A stretch of 64,000 nucleotides of DNA from Bacteroides intestinalis DSM 17393 (GCF_000172175.1 NZ_ABJL02000008.1:558001-622000), one strand, 5' to 3'; counted from the first letter of the stretch, positions 24,638 through 33,589 are shown. A program made the numbers and translations. Notes: generated from the sequence alone by a model not told the origin.

Positions 24638-24731
24638 TTTAGACGCAGGCTTCTTTGTGAGGTTACACATTCTGCGAAAAAAAATATTTCTTTCCGGATT
24701 CTGTAACCTTATATATAGAGTTGCGTCTAAA
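24638..24731. promoter_or_regulatory. Divergent pair of identical ECF-sigma-type promoters
   Basis: Rightward: GTAACC (24703-24708), 15 bp, CGTCTAAA (24724-24731), 7 nt before the sigma factor ATG. Leftward, on the minus strand: GTAACC (24666-24661), 15 bp, CGTCTAAA (24645-24638), about 42 nt before the DUF6249 ATG. The AAC-containing -35 and CGTC-containing -10 are the usual ECF type. The pair predicts autoregulation. Confidence 0.8.
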
Positions 24732-24738
24732 GAGCAAA

Positions 24739-25287
24739 ATGGAGAATAACGAAACACATATTATCCGACGAATATTGAAAGGAGAAACTGCTCTGTACGA
24801 AAACTTCCTGAATCAGTACGGTCAACAGGTATTTTCCCTGATTGCCCGCATCATCTGCAATCAGGAGGATGCCGAAGAGCTGACGCAAGACGTTTTTCTG
24901 AAAGCGTTCCAGCACCTCTCCTCTTTCAAAGCCGAAAGTTCTTTCTCCACATGGATATATTCCATCGCTTATAATACGGCGATTTCGGCAGCCCGTAAAA
25001 GGAAATTTGATACCTTTGCCATGGATGATACGTTACTCGCCAACATTTCGGAACAACAGGTTGATGAAACGCTGAACGACGAAAGCGAGGAAATGATTAT
25101 CAAACTAAACAGAGCCATAGAAAAACTGAACTCCGACGAACGTGCCTTGATTACTCTATTCTACTATGAAGAAAAGACGATGAATGAAACCGCCCTGATT
25201 CTGGGCCTGACAGAGAGCAATGCAAAAGTAAAATTGCATCGCGTACGCAAAAAGATATATGTACTCATTAAACAAGAGGAAGTATGA
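24739..25287 (+). CDS. ECF-family RNA polymerase sigma factor
   Basis: A 182-residue sigma-70-like ECF factor. Region 2 spans about residues 10-85 (EDAEELTQDVFLKAFQHL, FSTWIYSIAYNTAISAARKR). Region 4 spans about 120-180 (LNSDERALITLFYYEEKTMN, then LGLTESNAKVKLHRVRKKIY). The ATG at 24739 was chosen because a TTG at 24721 lies inside the predicted promoter. Its stop overlaps the start of the next gene (ATGA), as in sigma/anti-sigma pairs. It probably drives its own gene and the divergent DUF6249 gene. Confidence 0.94.
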   Translation: MENNETHIIRRILKGETALYENFLNQYGQQVFSLIARIICNQEDAEELTQDVFLKAFQHLSSFKAESSFSTWIYSIAYNTAISAARKRKFDTFAMDDTLLANISEQQVDETLNDESEEMIIKLNRAIEKLNSDERALITLFYYEEKTMNETALILGLTESNAKVKLHRVRKKIYVLIKQEEV

Positions 25288-25655
25288 ACGAAGAACAAAA
25301 AGATAAAGGACTGAAAAGAGCCGTAAAAGCGGAAAATGAATTTCGCCTGCCTTCCAACTTTGCTTACCGCACCATGAGGAAGGTGGAAGAGGCTATGCGT
25401 CTGCGGGAAAAGAAATCGGAACGAAGAACTTTATTTGCGACGATAGCTGCTTCTGTATTCTTAGTAGGATGTTGCATTGCCGGATTAGCCACTTACTTTG
25501 GTGATGTCATCAGGGAGGCCTTCACTCCTACGGAGAACCTGAAACCTGACAATATTCAGATACCGGCATTTTGGGTGCTGATACTTATTACAATTCCGTT
25601 GTTCGTCCTGTTCGACCGATGGATGAGAAAACGATATTACAAGCATCATTCTTAA
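25284..25655 (+). CDS. Two-span membrane protein, probable anti-sigma factor
   Basis: A 123-residue protein with a charged N-terminal part of about 50 residues, then two membrane spans (TLFATIAASVFLVGCCIAGL and FWVLILITIPLFVLFD) and a basic tail (RKRYYKHHS). Its start overlaps the sigma factor stop. Translational coupling and the cytoplasmic N-terminus followed by membrane spans fit a membrane-bound anti-sigma factor. No zinc-binding HxxxCxxC motif is present, so it would be of a non-ZAS type. The role is inferred from context. Confidence 0.7.
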   Translation: MNEEQKDKGLKRAVKAENEFRLPSNFAYRTMRKVEEAMRLREKKSERRTLFATIAASVFLVGCCIAGLATYFGDVIREAFTPTENLKPDNIQIPAFWVLILITIPLFVLFDRWMRKRYYKHHS

Positions 25656-25702
25656 AAAGAAACGAGAATGTCCGTCGAAAGGAACATCCTCGTTTTTCTT
25701 TT
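25654..25702. terminator. Terminator between convergent genes
   Basis: AACGAGAATGTCC and GGAACATCCTCGTT pair imperfectly and are flanked by AAAAAG on one side and TTTTTCTTTTT on the other. It separates the rightward sigma operon from the leftward DUF1015 gene. Confidence 0.7.
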
Positions 25703-25715
25703 TCAAATAATAGTT

Positions 25716-26963
25716 TTAATCCAATTTGTGGATAACCAGTCCCGAACGTAATTTCGGTTCAAACCACGTTGTTTTGGGAGGCATGATGTTGCCTGTATCT
25801 GCAATGTCCATCAACTGCTTCATGCTGACCGGATAAAGTGCCAAAGCTACCTTCATCTCGCCACTATCCACCCGTTTCTTCAACTCGCCCAGACCACGGA
25901 TACCACCAACGAAATCAATACGTTTGTCGGAACGAAGGTCTTTTATACCGAGTACTTCATCCAGAATAAGATTAGAAGAAATGGTCACATCCAGCACGCC
26001 AATCGGGTCATTATCATTATATGTGCCCGGTTTAGCTGTCAGACTATACCACTTGCCATCCAGATAAAGGGAGAAATTATGCAAACCGGAAGGTTTATAA
26101 ATATCCGCACCCTTTTCTTCAACCGTGAAGTTCTTGCTGACAGCAGCCAGGAACTGTTCCGGTGTCAAACCGTTCAAGTCTTTGACAACACGGTTATAAT
26201 CGATAATTGTCAGTTGGTTGGCGGGGAAGCAAACAGCCATGAAGTAGTTGTATTCTTCGTCACCGGAATGATTAGGATTCTGCTTCGCTTTTTCAGCTCC
26301 CACCAAAGCGGCGGCAGCACTACGATGATGTCCGTCGGCAATGTAGAGGGCAGGCATCTTAGCAAATTCATGGGTGATGGCATCAATATCTTCCTGTTTA
26401 TCAATAATCCAGAAAGTATGTCCGAAACCATCGCCGGGAGCGATAAAGTCGTACACTGGCTTTCCGGCAGTATAATGAGCGATAATAGCATCCAGAGTAG
26501 CATTGTCAGGATATGCAAAGAATACCGGTTCGATATTGGCATTGTTCACGCGAACATGCTTCATGCGGTCTTCTTCCTTATCGCGGCGGGTCAATTCATG
26601 TTTTTTGATGACACCGTTCATATAGTCGGGAACATAAGCGCCAACTACCAGACCATACTGCGTCTTTCCATTCATGGTCTGCGCATAGACGTAATAGTTT
26701 TCTTTATCGTCCTGCACCAACCAGCCTTTATCCTGGAACATTTGGAAGTTTTCAGCAGCTTTCTGATAAACACATTCATCATGTTCGTCAGTGCCTACCG
26801 GAAAATCTATTTCGGGCTTAATGATATGATACAGGGATTTCTCGTTTCCTTTCGCTTCTTCGCGCGCTTCTGCTGAGTTCAGCACATCATACGGACGGGA
26901 AGCAACCTGTTCTACCAAGTCCTGCGGAGGACGAACGCCCTTAAAAGGTTTAATTATAGCCAT
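25716..26963 (-). CDS. DUF1015-family protein
   Basis: A 415-residue cytoplasmic protein of normal DUF1015 length: N-terminal IIKPFKGVRPPQDLVEQVAS and PYDVLNS, middle YIADGHHRSAAAAL, and VGGIRGLGELKKRVDSGE near the C-terminus. The ADGHHR motif is the family hallmark. In Bacteroidota it commonly lies beside serA and serC, as here, and a link with serine metabolism is presumed (related proteins include an ADP-dependent serine kinase family). No reaction is established for this branch. Confidence 0.9.
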   Translation of the reverse strand: MAIIKPFKGVRPPQDLVEQVASRPYDVLNSAEAREEAKGNEKSLYHIIKPEIDFPVGTDEHDECVYQKAAENFQMFQDKGWLVQDDKENYYVYAQTMNGKTQYGLVVGAYVPDYMNGVIKKHELTRRDKEEDRMKHVRVNNANIEPVFFAYPDNATLDAIIAHYTAGKPVYDFIAPGDGFGHTFWIIDKQEDIDAITHEFAKMPALYIADGHHRSAAAALVGAEKAKQNPNHSGDEEYNYFMAVCFPANQLTIIDYNRVVKDLNGLTPEQFLAAVSKNFTVEEKGADIYKPSGLHNFSLYLDGKWYSLTAKPGTYNDNDPIGVLDVTISSNLILDEVLGIKDLRSDKRIDFVGGIRGLGELKKRVDSGEMKVALALYPVSMKQLMDIADTGNIMPPKTTWFEPKLRSGLVIHKLD

Positions 26964-26987
26964 AAGTCAAGGTGTGTTTTTAATGGA

Positions 26988-27182
26988 TTATTGAGATTTC
27001 TTTTTCATGAAATGCACTATCAAATAGATGGCACTACCTACTATCAGCACAACAGATACGCCCTCGCAAAAGCCGAGGGCGAAATCTGAAAGTTCTTTTC
27101 TGAATATACTGCTCAATGCAAATATACCAGCACCTATCGTCAGATAGATTACTGCAAATTGATAGGCAGTCCTGCTATTCAT
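26988..27182 (-). CDS. Small two-span membrane protein
   Basis: A 64-residue protein with two hydrophobic spans (AVIYLTIGAGIFALSSIF and VSVVLIVGSAIYLIVHFM) and a basic tail MKKKSQ. It begins 1 nt after the serA stop and ends 24 nt before the DUF1015 start, so it belongs to the serC-serA-DUF1015 unit. Its function is unknown. Confidence 0.65.
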   Translation of the reverse strand: MNSRTAYQFAVIYLTIGAGIFALSSIFRKELSDFALGFCEGVSVVLIVGSAIYLIVHFMKKKSQ

Positions 27183-27183
27183 C

Positions 27184-28107
27184 TCACTTTTTGTTAACGC
27201 GGAATTTCTCGCAACCGTCTTTCAGGAAGCCTACAATCTGCTGAGCAGCAGCAATACCTGCATTGATATTAGCTTCGGCAGTCTGTGCTCCCATCTTCTT
27301 CGGTGTAGAGAAGTAGCGTCCGACAAACTTAGCTGCAAATGTTTCGTTGGCAGCAGGCATGATGTCAGTCATGTATTTCAGGTCAGCACGTTCTTCCATC
27401 AACTGAATCAATTCTGTTTCGTTGATAACCTCTTTACGGGCTGTGTTCACCAATACGCCACCCTTCGGCATTTTGTTCACCAAAGCATAGTTGATGGAGT
27501 TCTTCGTTTCGGCAGTAGCCGGAATATGCAATGAAACTACATTGCAAGTAGAATAGAGCTCATCAGCAGAGTCAACAGCTGTCACACCATCTTTTTCAAT
27601 TACTTCTTTTGGGCAGAAAGCATCGAAAGCGTAGATTTCCATTCCAAAACCTTTAGCAATACGGGCTACATTACGACCTACATTACCATATGCATGGATA
27701 CCTAGTTTCTTACCTTTCAGTTCCGTACCGGAAGTACCATTATACATATTACGGGCAGCCATCACCATCATGCCGAAAGCAAGTTCAGCCACGGCATTTG
27801 AATTCTGTCCCGGAGTATTCATTACGCATACACCATGTGCAGTAGCTGCATCCAGGTCTACATTATCATAACCTGCACCTGCACGTACCACAATCTTCAG
27901 TTCTTTAGCTGCATCCAACACCTCGGCATCTATGATATCACTACGGATAATGATAGCATTGGCATCTTTCACAGCATCCAGTAACTGTGCTTTCTCTGTA
28001 TATTTCTCCAGCAAAGCAAGTTCATAACCTGCTGCTTCAATTTCTTTGCGAATACCGTCTACAGCTACTTTAGCAAACGGTTTGTCTGTTGCAATTAATA
28101 CTTTCAT
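27184..28107 (-). CDS. serA: Phosphoglycerate dehydrogenase-type enzyme
   Basis: A 307-residue short-form D-3-phosphoglycerate dehydrogenase without the C-terminal ACT domain. The N-terminal catalytic part carries VVRAGAGYDNVDLDAATAHG, the NAD loop is LGIHAYGNVGRNVARIAKGF (about residues 136-155), and the catalytic Arg lies in VNTARKEVIN. It oxidises 3-phosphoglycerate to 3-phosphohydroxypyruvate, the first step of serine synthesis. serC lies just upstream on the same strand, supporting the assignment. Confidence 0.92.
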   Translation of the reverse strand: MKVLIATDKPFAKVAVDGIRKEIEAAGYELALLEKYTEKAQLLDAVKDANAIIIRSDIIDAEVLDAAKELKIVVRAGAGYDNVDLDAATAHGVCVMNTPGQNSNAVAELAFGMMVMAARNMYNGTSGTELKGKKLGIHAYGNVGRNVARIAKGFGMEIYAFDAFCPKEVIEKDGVTAVDSADELYSTCNVVSLHIPATAETKNSINYALVNKMPKGGVLVNTARKEVINETELIQLMEERADLKYMTDIMPAANETFAAKFVGRYFSTPKKMGAQTAEANINAGIAAAQQIVGFLKDGCEKFRVNKK

Positions 28108-28130
28108 AATTCTATGATATTAAAAAAGAC

Positions 28131-28201
28131 TCACCACAGAGTCTCACTGAGTAACACTGAGTTCTACAACTCTGTGAAACCTCAGCGTGACTCTGTGGTG
28201 A
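28131..28201. repeat. REP-like palindrome between serC and serA
   Basis: TCACCACAGAGTC (28131-28143) and GACTCTGTGGTGA (28189-28201) are perfect inverted arms. The interior holds further CACTGAGT / ACTCTGTG-like words. The whole 71-bp block is a dispersed-repeat type of sequence common in bacterial intergenic regions. It may stabilise or attenuate the serC-serA transcript. Confidence 0.75.
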
Positions 28202-28211
28202 ATAAATATTA

Positions 28212-29279
28212 TTAATGAAGTTTCTCAAATTCCTGCATGCAGTCAATCAAAGCCTGTACGCTTTCTTTTGGCATAGCATTATAGCAAGATGCACGGAATC
28301 CACCTACTGAACGGTGTCCTTTGATACCTACCATACCCCTTTCTGTAGCAAACTTCATAAAGTCAGCTTCCAATTCTTTGTATTCGGGAGCCATCACAAA
28401 ACAGATGTTCATGCGTGAACGGTCTTCCTGTGCGGCAGTACCTACGAACATTTTGTTGCGGTCGATTTCAGCATACAGCATATCTGCCTTTTCTATGGCA
28501 CGGCGTTCCATTTCTTTCACACCACCCTGTGCCTTGATCCAACGTAAAGTCTGCAATGCAGCATAGATAGGAACAACCGGAGGAGTATTAAACATGGAAC
28601 CGCTGTCAACATGTGTCTGATAATTCAGCATTGTCGGGATATAACGGGAAACTTTACCCAAAGCGTCATTCTTCACGATAACAAATGTAACACCGGAAGG
28701 AGCCAGATTCTTCTGTGCACCGCCATAGATACAGATATATTTAGACACGTCGATAGGACGGGAGAAAATATCAGAAGACATATCAGCAATCATCGGAACA
28801 TTTACATTCAAATCTTCCTTAAGTTCAGTACCATAAATAGTATTGTTGGTTGTGATGTGGAAATAATCAGCATCAGCAGGTACTGTATAGTCCTTCGGAA
28901 TATAAGTATAAGTAGATTCAGCGGAAGAAGCGACTTCAACTACTTCACCGAATGCTTTGGCTTCTTTCATGGCTTTTTTGGCCCATACACCTGTATTCAG
29001 GTAAGCAGCTTTCTTTTCAAGGAAGTTGAAGGGTACCATGCAGAATTCCAAACTGGCACCACCGCCCAAGAACAGTACCGAATACCCTTCAGGGATATTA
29101 AGTAATTCTTTGAATAGTGCTACAGCTTCATCCACAACGGGTTGAAAATCCTTAGCACGGTGGCTGATTTCCATCAGTGAGAGGCCTGAACCATTGAAAT
29201 CGAGAATAGCTTTTGCCGTATCCTCAATCACCTCACGAGGAAGAATAGAAGGTCCTGCATTGAAATTATGCTTTTTCAT
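28212..29279 (-). CDS. serC: Phosphoserine aminotransferase
   Basis: A 355-residue PLP enzyme starting MKKHNFNAGPSILPREVI; an upstream in-frame ATG at 29303 adds only 8 unlikely residues. The PLP lysine is in YGGAQKNLAPSGVT, and GLSLMEISHRAKDF and GHRSVGGFRASCYNAMP are family hallmarks. It converts 3-phosphohydroxypyruvate and glutamate to phosphoserine and 2-oxoglutarate. It precedes serA in the same leftward unit. Confidence 0.96.
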   Translation of the reverse strand: MKKHNFNAGPSILPREVIEDTAKAILDFNGSGLSLMEISHRAKDFQPVVDEAVALFKELLNIPEGYSVLFLGGGASLEFCMVPFNFLEKKAAYLNTGVWAKKAMKEAKAFGEVVEVASSAESTYTYIPKDYTVPADADYFHITTNNTIYGTELKEDLNVNVPMIADMSSDIFSRPIDVSKYICIYGGAQKNLAPSGVTFVIVKNDALGKVSRYIPTMLNYQTHVDSGSMFNTPPVVPIYAALQTLRWIKAQGGVKEMERRAIEKADMLYAEIDRNKMFVGTAAQEDRSRMNICFVMAPEYKELEADFMKFATERGMVGIKGHRSVGGFRASCYNAMPKESVQALIDCMQEFEKLH

Positions 29280-29463
29280 TTGAAGTTTGTTTTGGTTATA
29301 CAATTTCGTTCATTAATGTCTTTAGACCTTGCGAAATTACGGAAATATTTCTTTAAAACAAACCTTTCATGATGAAATTCCATTTTTACACCGCATTTAG
29401 CTTACTTTTTTATGGTTTATACAGGATATATGCACCATTTTGTTATCCATGCTTATCAAGAAC

Positions 29464-29490
29464 AATACTTTTAGAGAAACTAAAAGTATT
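29464..29490. terminator. Perfect 11-bp hairpin downstream of the helicase gene
   Basis: AATACTTTTAG, loop AGAAA, CTAAAAGTATT. It lies in the 250-nt gap between the helicase stop (29554) and serC, and is the only structure I see there. The T tract after it is poor, so terminator function is uncertain. Confidence 0.5.
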
Positions 29491-29553
29491 GAGGATTTAT
29501 TACTTTACATTCAGAAGAATAAATGCAAATAAAATGAATATTTATAAGAGAGT

Positions 29554-30897
29554 TTACTTAGCCTCCTCTATTATCGTCTTTATTCCTTTGATTTTTTCAC
29601 CACGTATCAGCGTAAGCAATTGCTTCATTTTGCTACGGCGCACAGCTACAAAAGCATAATGTTCTTTCACATCTACCTGCCCGACGTCTTCACGTGCCAT
29701 TCCACCTTTTTTATATAGGAAACCTACAATATCGATTTTATTCAATTTATCTTTTTTTCCTTTACCTATATATAATGTAGCCCAACGAGGTTTAGCAGGC
29801 TTAGGAAGCACCTCTGGAAATTCGTAAGTTTCAATATCATCAGAAATATATTCCGGTACAAATTCTTCTTCATGCAGAATCAAATAGACGTTTCCCGATG
29901 CCTCCCAACGCGCTGTACGCCCATTACGATGAGTGTAGGCTTCCTCATTCACGGGAGGATGATAATGCACTACATTTTCGATGCCCGGAATGTCCAGTCC
30001 GCGGGCAGCAAGATCAGTAGAAATTAATACGGAACAACTACCATTGCGAAATTTATAGAGTGCCCGCTCACGGTCAGGCTGTTCCATACCCCCATGAAAC
30101 ATATCACACGGGAACTTCTTTGCTTGCAGGTATCCGGTGACGCGTTCCACACTATCACGATAGTTACAAAATACAAGAGTGGAATGATAACCAAGCGTAC
30201 AAAGCAAATTGTAGAGTATTTCCAGCTTATCTTTTTCGGGAGAAACAACTTTATGTAACTTCAGACGAGGGGCAAGAGCATCGGGATCAAGAAAATTAAG
30301 CTTAACCAGTTGAGAACCGGAGACTGAAGATTGGGAATCTCCTCCCACTCCGGCAAATTGGGGAATTTCTTCGGTATCTGTAGCTGAAAGTAATATACGC
30401 TTTTTTAATGAAGGTAACTGTCCGATAACTTCCGCCATCTCGTCATGGAAACCAAATTCAAGACATTTATCAAACTCATCTATTACTAATGTAGTAACAG
30501 TACCCGCATCAAAATTTTCTTTTCTCAAATGATCGTTCATTCGCCCCGGTGTACCGATAATGACTGAAGGATTAACACCTTTCATCGTCCTATGTTCCTC
30601 CATAGCAGGACGGCCACCATAACAACTCATAGCCTTAAAGGGAGTTCCCATGGATTTAAATACAGTTTCAATTTGCAATGCCAGTTCCCGCGAAGGTACC
30701 AACACAACGGCCTGCACACCTTGCACATTCGTCTTTAATGATTGTACCAACGGAAGAAGAAAAGCCAGTGTTTTACCCGAACCCGTAGGTGAGAGTAGCA
30801 CCAAATCTTTATTTTCATGATAAGCCTCCCGAGTAGCCTCCTGCATCGGGGTGAGTTGTTCTACTTGCAGATTACGCAGTATATCCTGAATTTCCAT
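29554..30897 (-). CDS. DbpA-like DEAD-box RNA helicase
   Basis: A 447-residue ATP-dependent RNA helicase. The Q motif region lies near LTPMQEATREA, motif I is SPTGSGKTLAF, motif II is VIDEFDKCLEF (DEFD instead of DEAD), motif III is LSATD, and motif VI is HRNGRTARW. The C-terminal part (about residues 372-447, RWATLYIGKGKKDKLNKID) resembles the DbpA RNA-binding domain, which targets 23S rRNA hairpin 92. A role in large-subunit assembly is inferred. A minus-strand TATCTTTG lies at 30921-30928. Confidence 0.9.
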   Translation of the reverse strand: MEIQDILRNLQVEQLTPMQEATREAYHENKDLVLLSPTGSGKTLAFLLPLVQSLKTNVQGVQAVVLVPSRELALQIETVFKSMGTPFKAMSCYGGRPAMEEHRTMKGVNPSVIIGTPGRMNDHLRKENFDAGTVTTLVIDEFDKCLEFGFHDEMAEVIGQLPSLKKRILLSATDTEEIPQFAGVGGDSQSSVSGSQLVKLNFLDPDALAPRLKLHKVVSPEKDKLEILYNLLCTLGYHSTLVFCNYRDSVERVTGYLQAKKFPCDMFHGGMEQPDRERALYKFRNGSCSVLISTDLAARGLDIPGIENVVHYHPPVNEEAYTHRNGRTARWEASGNVYLILHEEEFVPEYISDDIETYEFPEVLPKPAKPRWATLYIGKGKKDKLNKIDIVGFLYKKGGMAREDVGQVDVKEHYAFVAVRRSKMKQLLTLIRGEKIKGIKTIIEEAK

Positions 30898-30934
30898 AAC
30901 ATTCTTTTTCGATAACGGGCCAAAGATAACAAAA

Positions 30935-30968
30935 AAACTCCTGCACAGCCGTAGCCTTGCAGGAGTTT
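30935..30968 (-). terminator. Terminator of the nqr operon
   Basis: AAACTCCTGCA (30935-30945) and TGCAGGAGTTT (30958-30968) form a perfect 11-bp stem; on the minus strand a run of seven T follows. It lies 39 nt after the nqrF stop. Confidence 0.88.
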
Positions 30969-31006
30969 CTACAAATATCGAAGTTTTTTATAAACCTTGC
31001 CTAATT

Positions 31007-32281
31007 TTATCCGCCGAAGTTATCGAACATCAAGTTCTGAGCCGGAACACCAAGATCGTCGAGCATCTTCTCAACAGCCTTCGACATCGGGCCAGGACCA
31101 CACATGTAATATTCAATATCTTCAGGAGCTTCATGGTCTTTCAGGTATGTATTGTAAATTACCTGATGAACGAATCCCGGAGTATACTTCACGCCTGCTG
31201 CATCTGCTGCGGGATCCGGACGGTCTAATGCCAAATGGAACGTAAAGTTCGGGAAATCTTTCTCTATTTGCAGGAAGTCTTCCAGATAGAATACTTCATT
31301 CAGGGCACGTGCACCATAGAAGTAAGTCATCTTACGGTCAGTAGTATGCAATGTCTTCGTTAAGTGCATGATCTGGGCACGCAACGGAGCCATACCGGCA
31401 CCACCACCAATCCACATCATTTCCTTCTTAGAGTCGAATATCGGATGGAAGTCTCCGTAAGGACCACTCATGATAACCTTGTCACCTGGTTTCAGCGTAA
31501 AGATATAAGAAGAAGCGATACCCGGCATCACATCCATAAAGCCCGGACCTTGTTCTTTGGGCTTAAACGGCGGAGTTGCGATACGTACCGTCAACATAAT
31601 ACGGTCGCCCTCTGCCGGATAGTTAGCCATAGAGTATGCACGAATGGTTTCTTCGTCATTTCGACACTTCAGTGTAAACAGACCGAATTTTTCCCATGCC
31701 GGCAAATACTCATCACCAATCAGGCTCTTATCAATGTCTTTGTTATAGTCCATATCGAACTTAGGTATCTTGATCTGCGCATAAGACCCCGGAATAAAGT
31801 CCATGTGTTCACCCTTAGGCAACGCAACGATGAACTCTTTGATGAACGTAGCCACATTCTTGTTGGAGATAACTTCGCATTCCCACTCTTTTACACCAAG
31901 CACAGACTCATCAATCTTGATAGCCATATCGCTCTTTACCTTCACCTGGCAACCCAGACGCCAGTGATCCTGTACTTGTTTACGGCTAAAATGAGGAACC
32001 TCAGACGGCAGAATCTCGCCGCCACCATCCAGTACCTGGCATTTACACTGTCCGCAAGAACCCTTACCACCACAAGCGGAAGAAAGGAATACTCCATTCA
32101 CAGACAATGTATTCAGCAACGTAGCACCAGACTCCACATCCAGTACCTTGTCACCGTTTATAGTCAGTTTTACATTACCTGAAGGCACCAAGAAATTCTT
32201 GGCAACCAGCAGGATAACAACAAGCAGCAGAATAACCACCAGGAATACTCCAATGCTCGCTAATATTAAATTCATATCCAT
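31007..32281 (-). CDS. nqrF: Na+-translocating NADH:quinone reductase subunit F
   Basis: A 424-residue electron-entry subunit. One N-terminal membrane span (ILASIGVFLVVILLLVVILL), a plant-type [2Fe-2S] domain with SACGGKGSCGQCKC and the later LGCQVKV cysteine, then the FAD-binding motif RAYSMANYPAEG and the NADH-binding part MMWIGGGAGMAPLRAQI. The end YYMCGPGPMSKAVEKML is typical. It oxidises NADH and passes electrons to the membrane subunits. It is the last gene of nqrABCDEF. Confidence 0.97.
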   Translation of the reverse strand: MDMNLILASIGVFLVVILLLVVILLVAKNFLVPSGNVKLTINGDKVLDVESGATLLNTLSVNGVFLSSACGGKGSCGQCKCQVLDGGGEILPSEVPHFSRKQVQDHWRLGCQVKVKSDMAIKIDESVLGVKEWECEVISNKNVATFIKEFIVALPKGEHMDFIPGSYAQIKIPKFDMDYNKDIDKSLIGDEYLPAWEKFGLFTLKCRNDEETIRAYSMANYPAEGDRIMLTVRIATPPFKPKEQGPGFMDVMPGIASSYIFTLKPGDKVIMSGPYGDFHPIFDSKKEMMWIGGGAGMAPLRAQIMHLTKTLHTTDRKMTYFYGARALNEVFYLEDFLQIEKDFPNFTFHLALDRPDPAADAAGVKYTPGFVHQVIYNTYLKDHEAPEDIEYYMCGPGPMSKAVEKMLDDLGVPAQNLMFDNFGG

Positions 32282-32300
32282 TGTTCTATTCCTTTCTTTA

Positions 32301-32927
32301 TTAGATGTTCAAACCAGAGAAACACATGAATGCCATTGCCATCAAGCCTACTGTAATGAACGTGATACCCAAGCCTTTCAGCGCATCAGGCACGTCAGAG
32401 TAAGCCATTTTTTCACGGATAGCTGCCAGACCGACAATAGCCAGTAACCAACCAATACCGGAACCCAGTGCGTAAGAGATGGCATCCCATATATCACCGA
32501 TGTACTTCGGGTCACTCTCACCTACATTGATGCGCTGCTGCATGAACAGAGAAGCACCCATGATAGCACAGTTTACAGCAATCAACGGCAAGAAGATACC
32601 CAGTGAAGCGTAGAGAGAAGGACTAAAACGTTCCACAACCATCTCTACCAACTGTACGATACCGGCAATTACAGCAATAAAAAGGATAAAACTGAGGAAG
32701 CTGAGGTCAACGCCATCAATAATAGCATTGGCAGCCAGCACCTTGGTCTGCAATAAATAGTTGACTGGAAGCGTAACCACCAATACGAAAGTTACAGCGA
32801 TACCCAGTCCTACAGCAGTCTTTACATTCTTAGATACAGCTAAGTAAGAGCACATACCCAGGAAGAATGCAAATATCATGTTGTCCACAAATATGGAGCG
32901 GACAAATAAACTTATTAAATGTTCCAT
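32301..32927 (-). CDS. nqrE: Na+-translocating NADH:quinone reductase subunit E
   Basis: A 208-residue six-span membrane protein. The N-terminal NMIFAFFLGMCSYLAVSKNVKTA contains the conserved cysteine, and CAIMGASLFM contains the second; together with NqrD these bind the intramembrane [2Fe-2S] cluster in the Vibrio enzyme. It lies 20 nt after nqrD and 19 nt before nqrF. Confidence 0.96.
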   Translation of the reverse strand: MEHLISLFVRSIFVDNMIFAFFLGMCSYLAVSKNVKTAVGLGIAVTFVLVVTLPVNYLLQTKVLAANAIIDGVDLSFLSFILFIAVIAGIVQLVEMVVERFSPSLYASLGIFLPLIAVNCAIMGASLFMQQRINVGESDPKYIGDIWDAISYALGSGIGWLLAIVGLAAIREKMAYSDVPDALKGLGITFITVGLMAMAFMCFSGLNI

Positions 32928-32949
32928 AATTCTTTCTGTTTACTAGTGA

Positions 32950-33585
32950 TTACTTTTCTTGCAATTCTTTGTGACGAGCACGTTGATACCAGATGATGCA
33001 AGCGCAGATGATCAAAGCCATCGGCGGCATCAGCATCAAACCGTTGTTCACATAACCCAGATTTGTCAGCCATTCATGGTTCAGGATATTGAAACCAAGC
33101 AATGTACCCGAGCCTAACAGTTCGCGGAAGAAAGCTACGATAATCAAAATCTTAGCATATCCCAAACCGTTACCTATACCATCCAGGCAAGATTCCCACG
33201 GACCGTTCTGCATGGCAAATGCTTCCAGACGTCCCATCAGGATACAGTTTGTAATAATCAAACCTACATACACAGAAAGCTGTACACTTACATCATAAGC
33301 AAAAGCTTTCAATATTTCACTCACAATGGTTACCAAAGCTGCTACCACAACCAACTGAACGATAATACGGATACGGTTGGGAATTGTCTTACGCAACAAT
33401 GAAATAACCACATTGGCAAAAGCCGTAATCACTGTTACCGAAAGACCCATTACGATGGCGGGTTCCAGTTTGGCAGTTACAGCCAGTGCAGAACAGATAC
33501 CCAGCACCTGTACGGTAACAGGATTGTTCATGCCCAGCGGAGCTGAGAATACTTCTCTATTTTTCTTTGAAAACAACTGTCCCAT
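32950..33585 (-). CDS. nqrD: Na+-translocating NADH:quinone reductase subunit D
   Basis: A 211-residue six-span protein, homologous to NqrE, with LGICSALAVTAKLEPAIVMG near the N-terminus and ITNCILMGRLEAFAM in the middle; both contain the cysteines expected to share the intramembrane iron-sulfur cluster. The ATG at 33585 (MGQLFSKKN) is preferred over one at 33603, which would overlap nqrC by 14 nt and give an unusual N-terminus. Confidence 0.95.
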   Translation of the reverse strand: MGQLFSKKNREVFSAPLGMNNPVTVQVLGICSALAVTAKLEPAIVMGLSVTVITAFANVVISLLRKTIPNRIRIIVQLVVVAALVTIVSEILKAFAYDVSVQLSVYVGLIITNCILMGRLEAFAMQNGPWESCLDGIGNGLGYAKILIIVAFFRELLGSGTLLGFNILNHEWLTNLGYVNNGLMLMPPMALIICACIIWYQRARHKELQEK

Positions 33586-33589
33586 ATCC

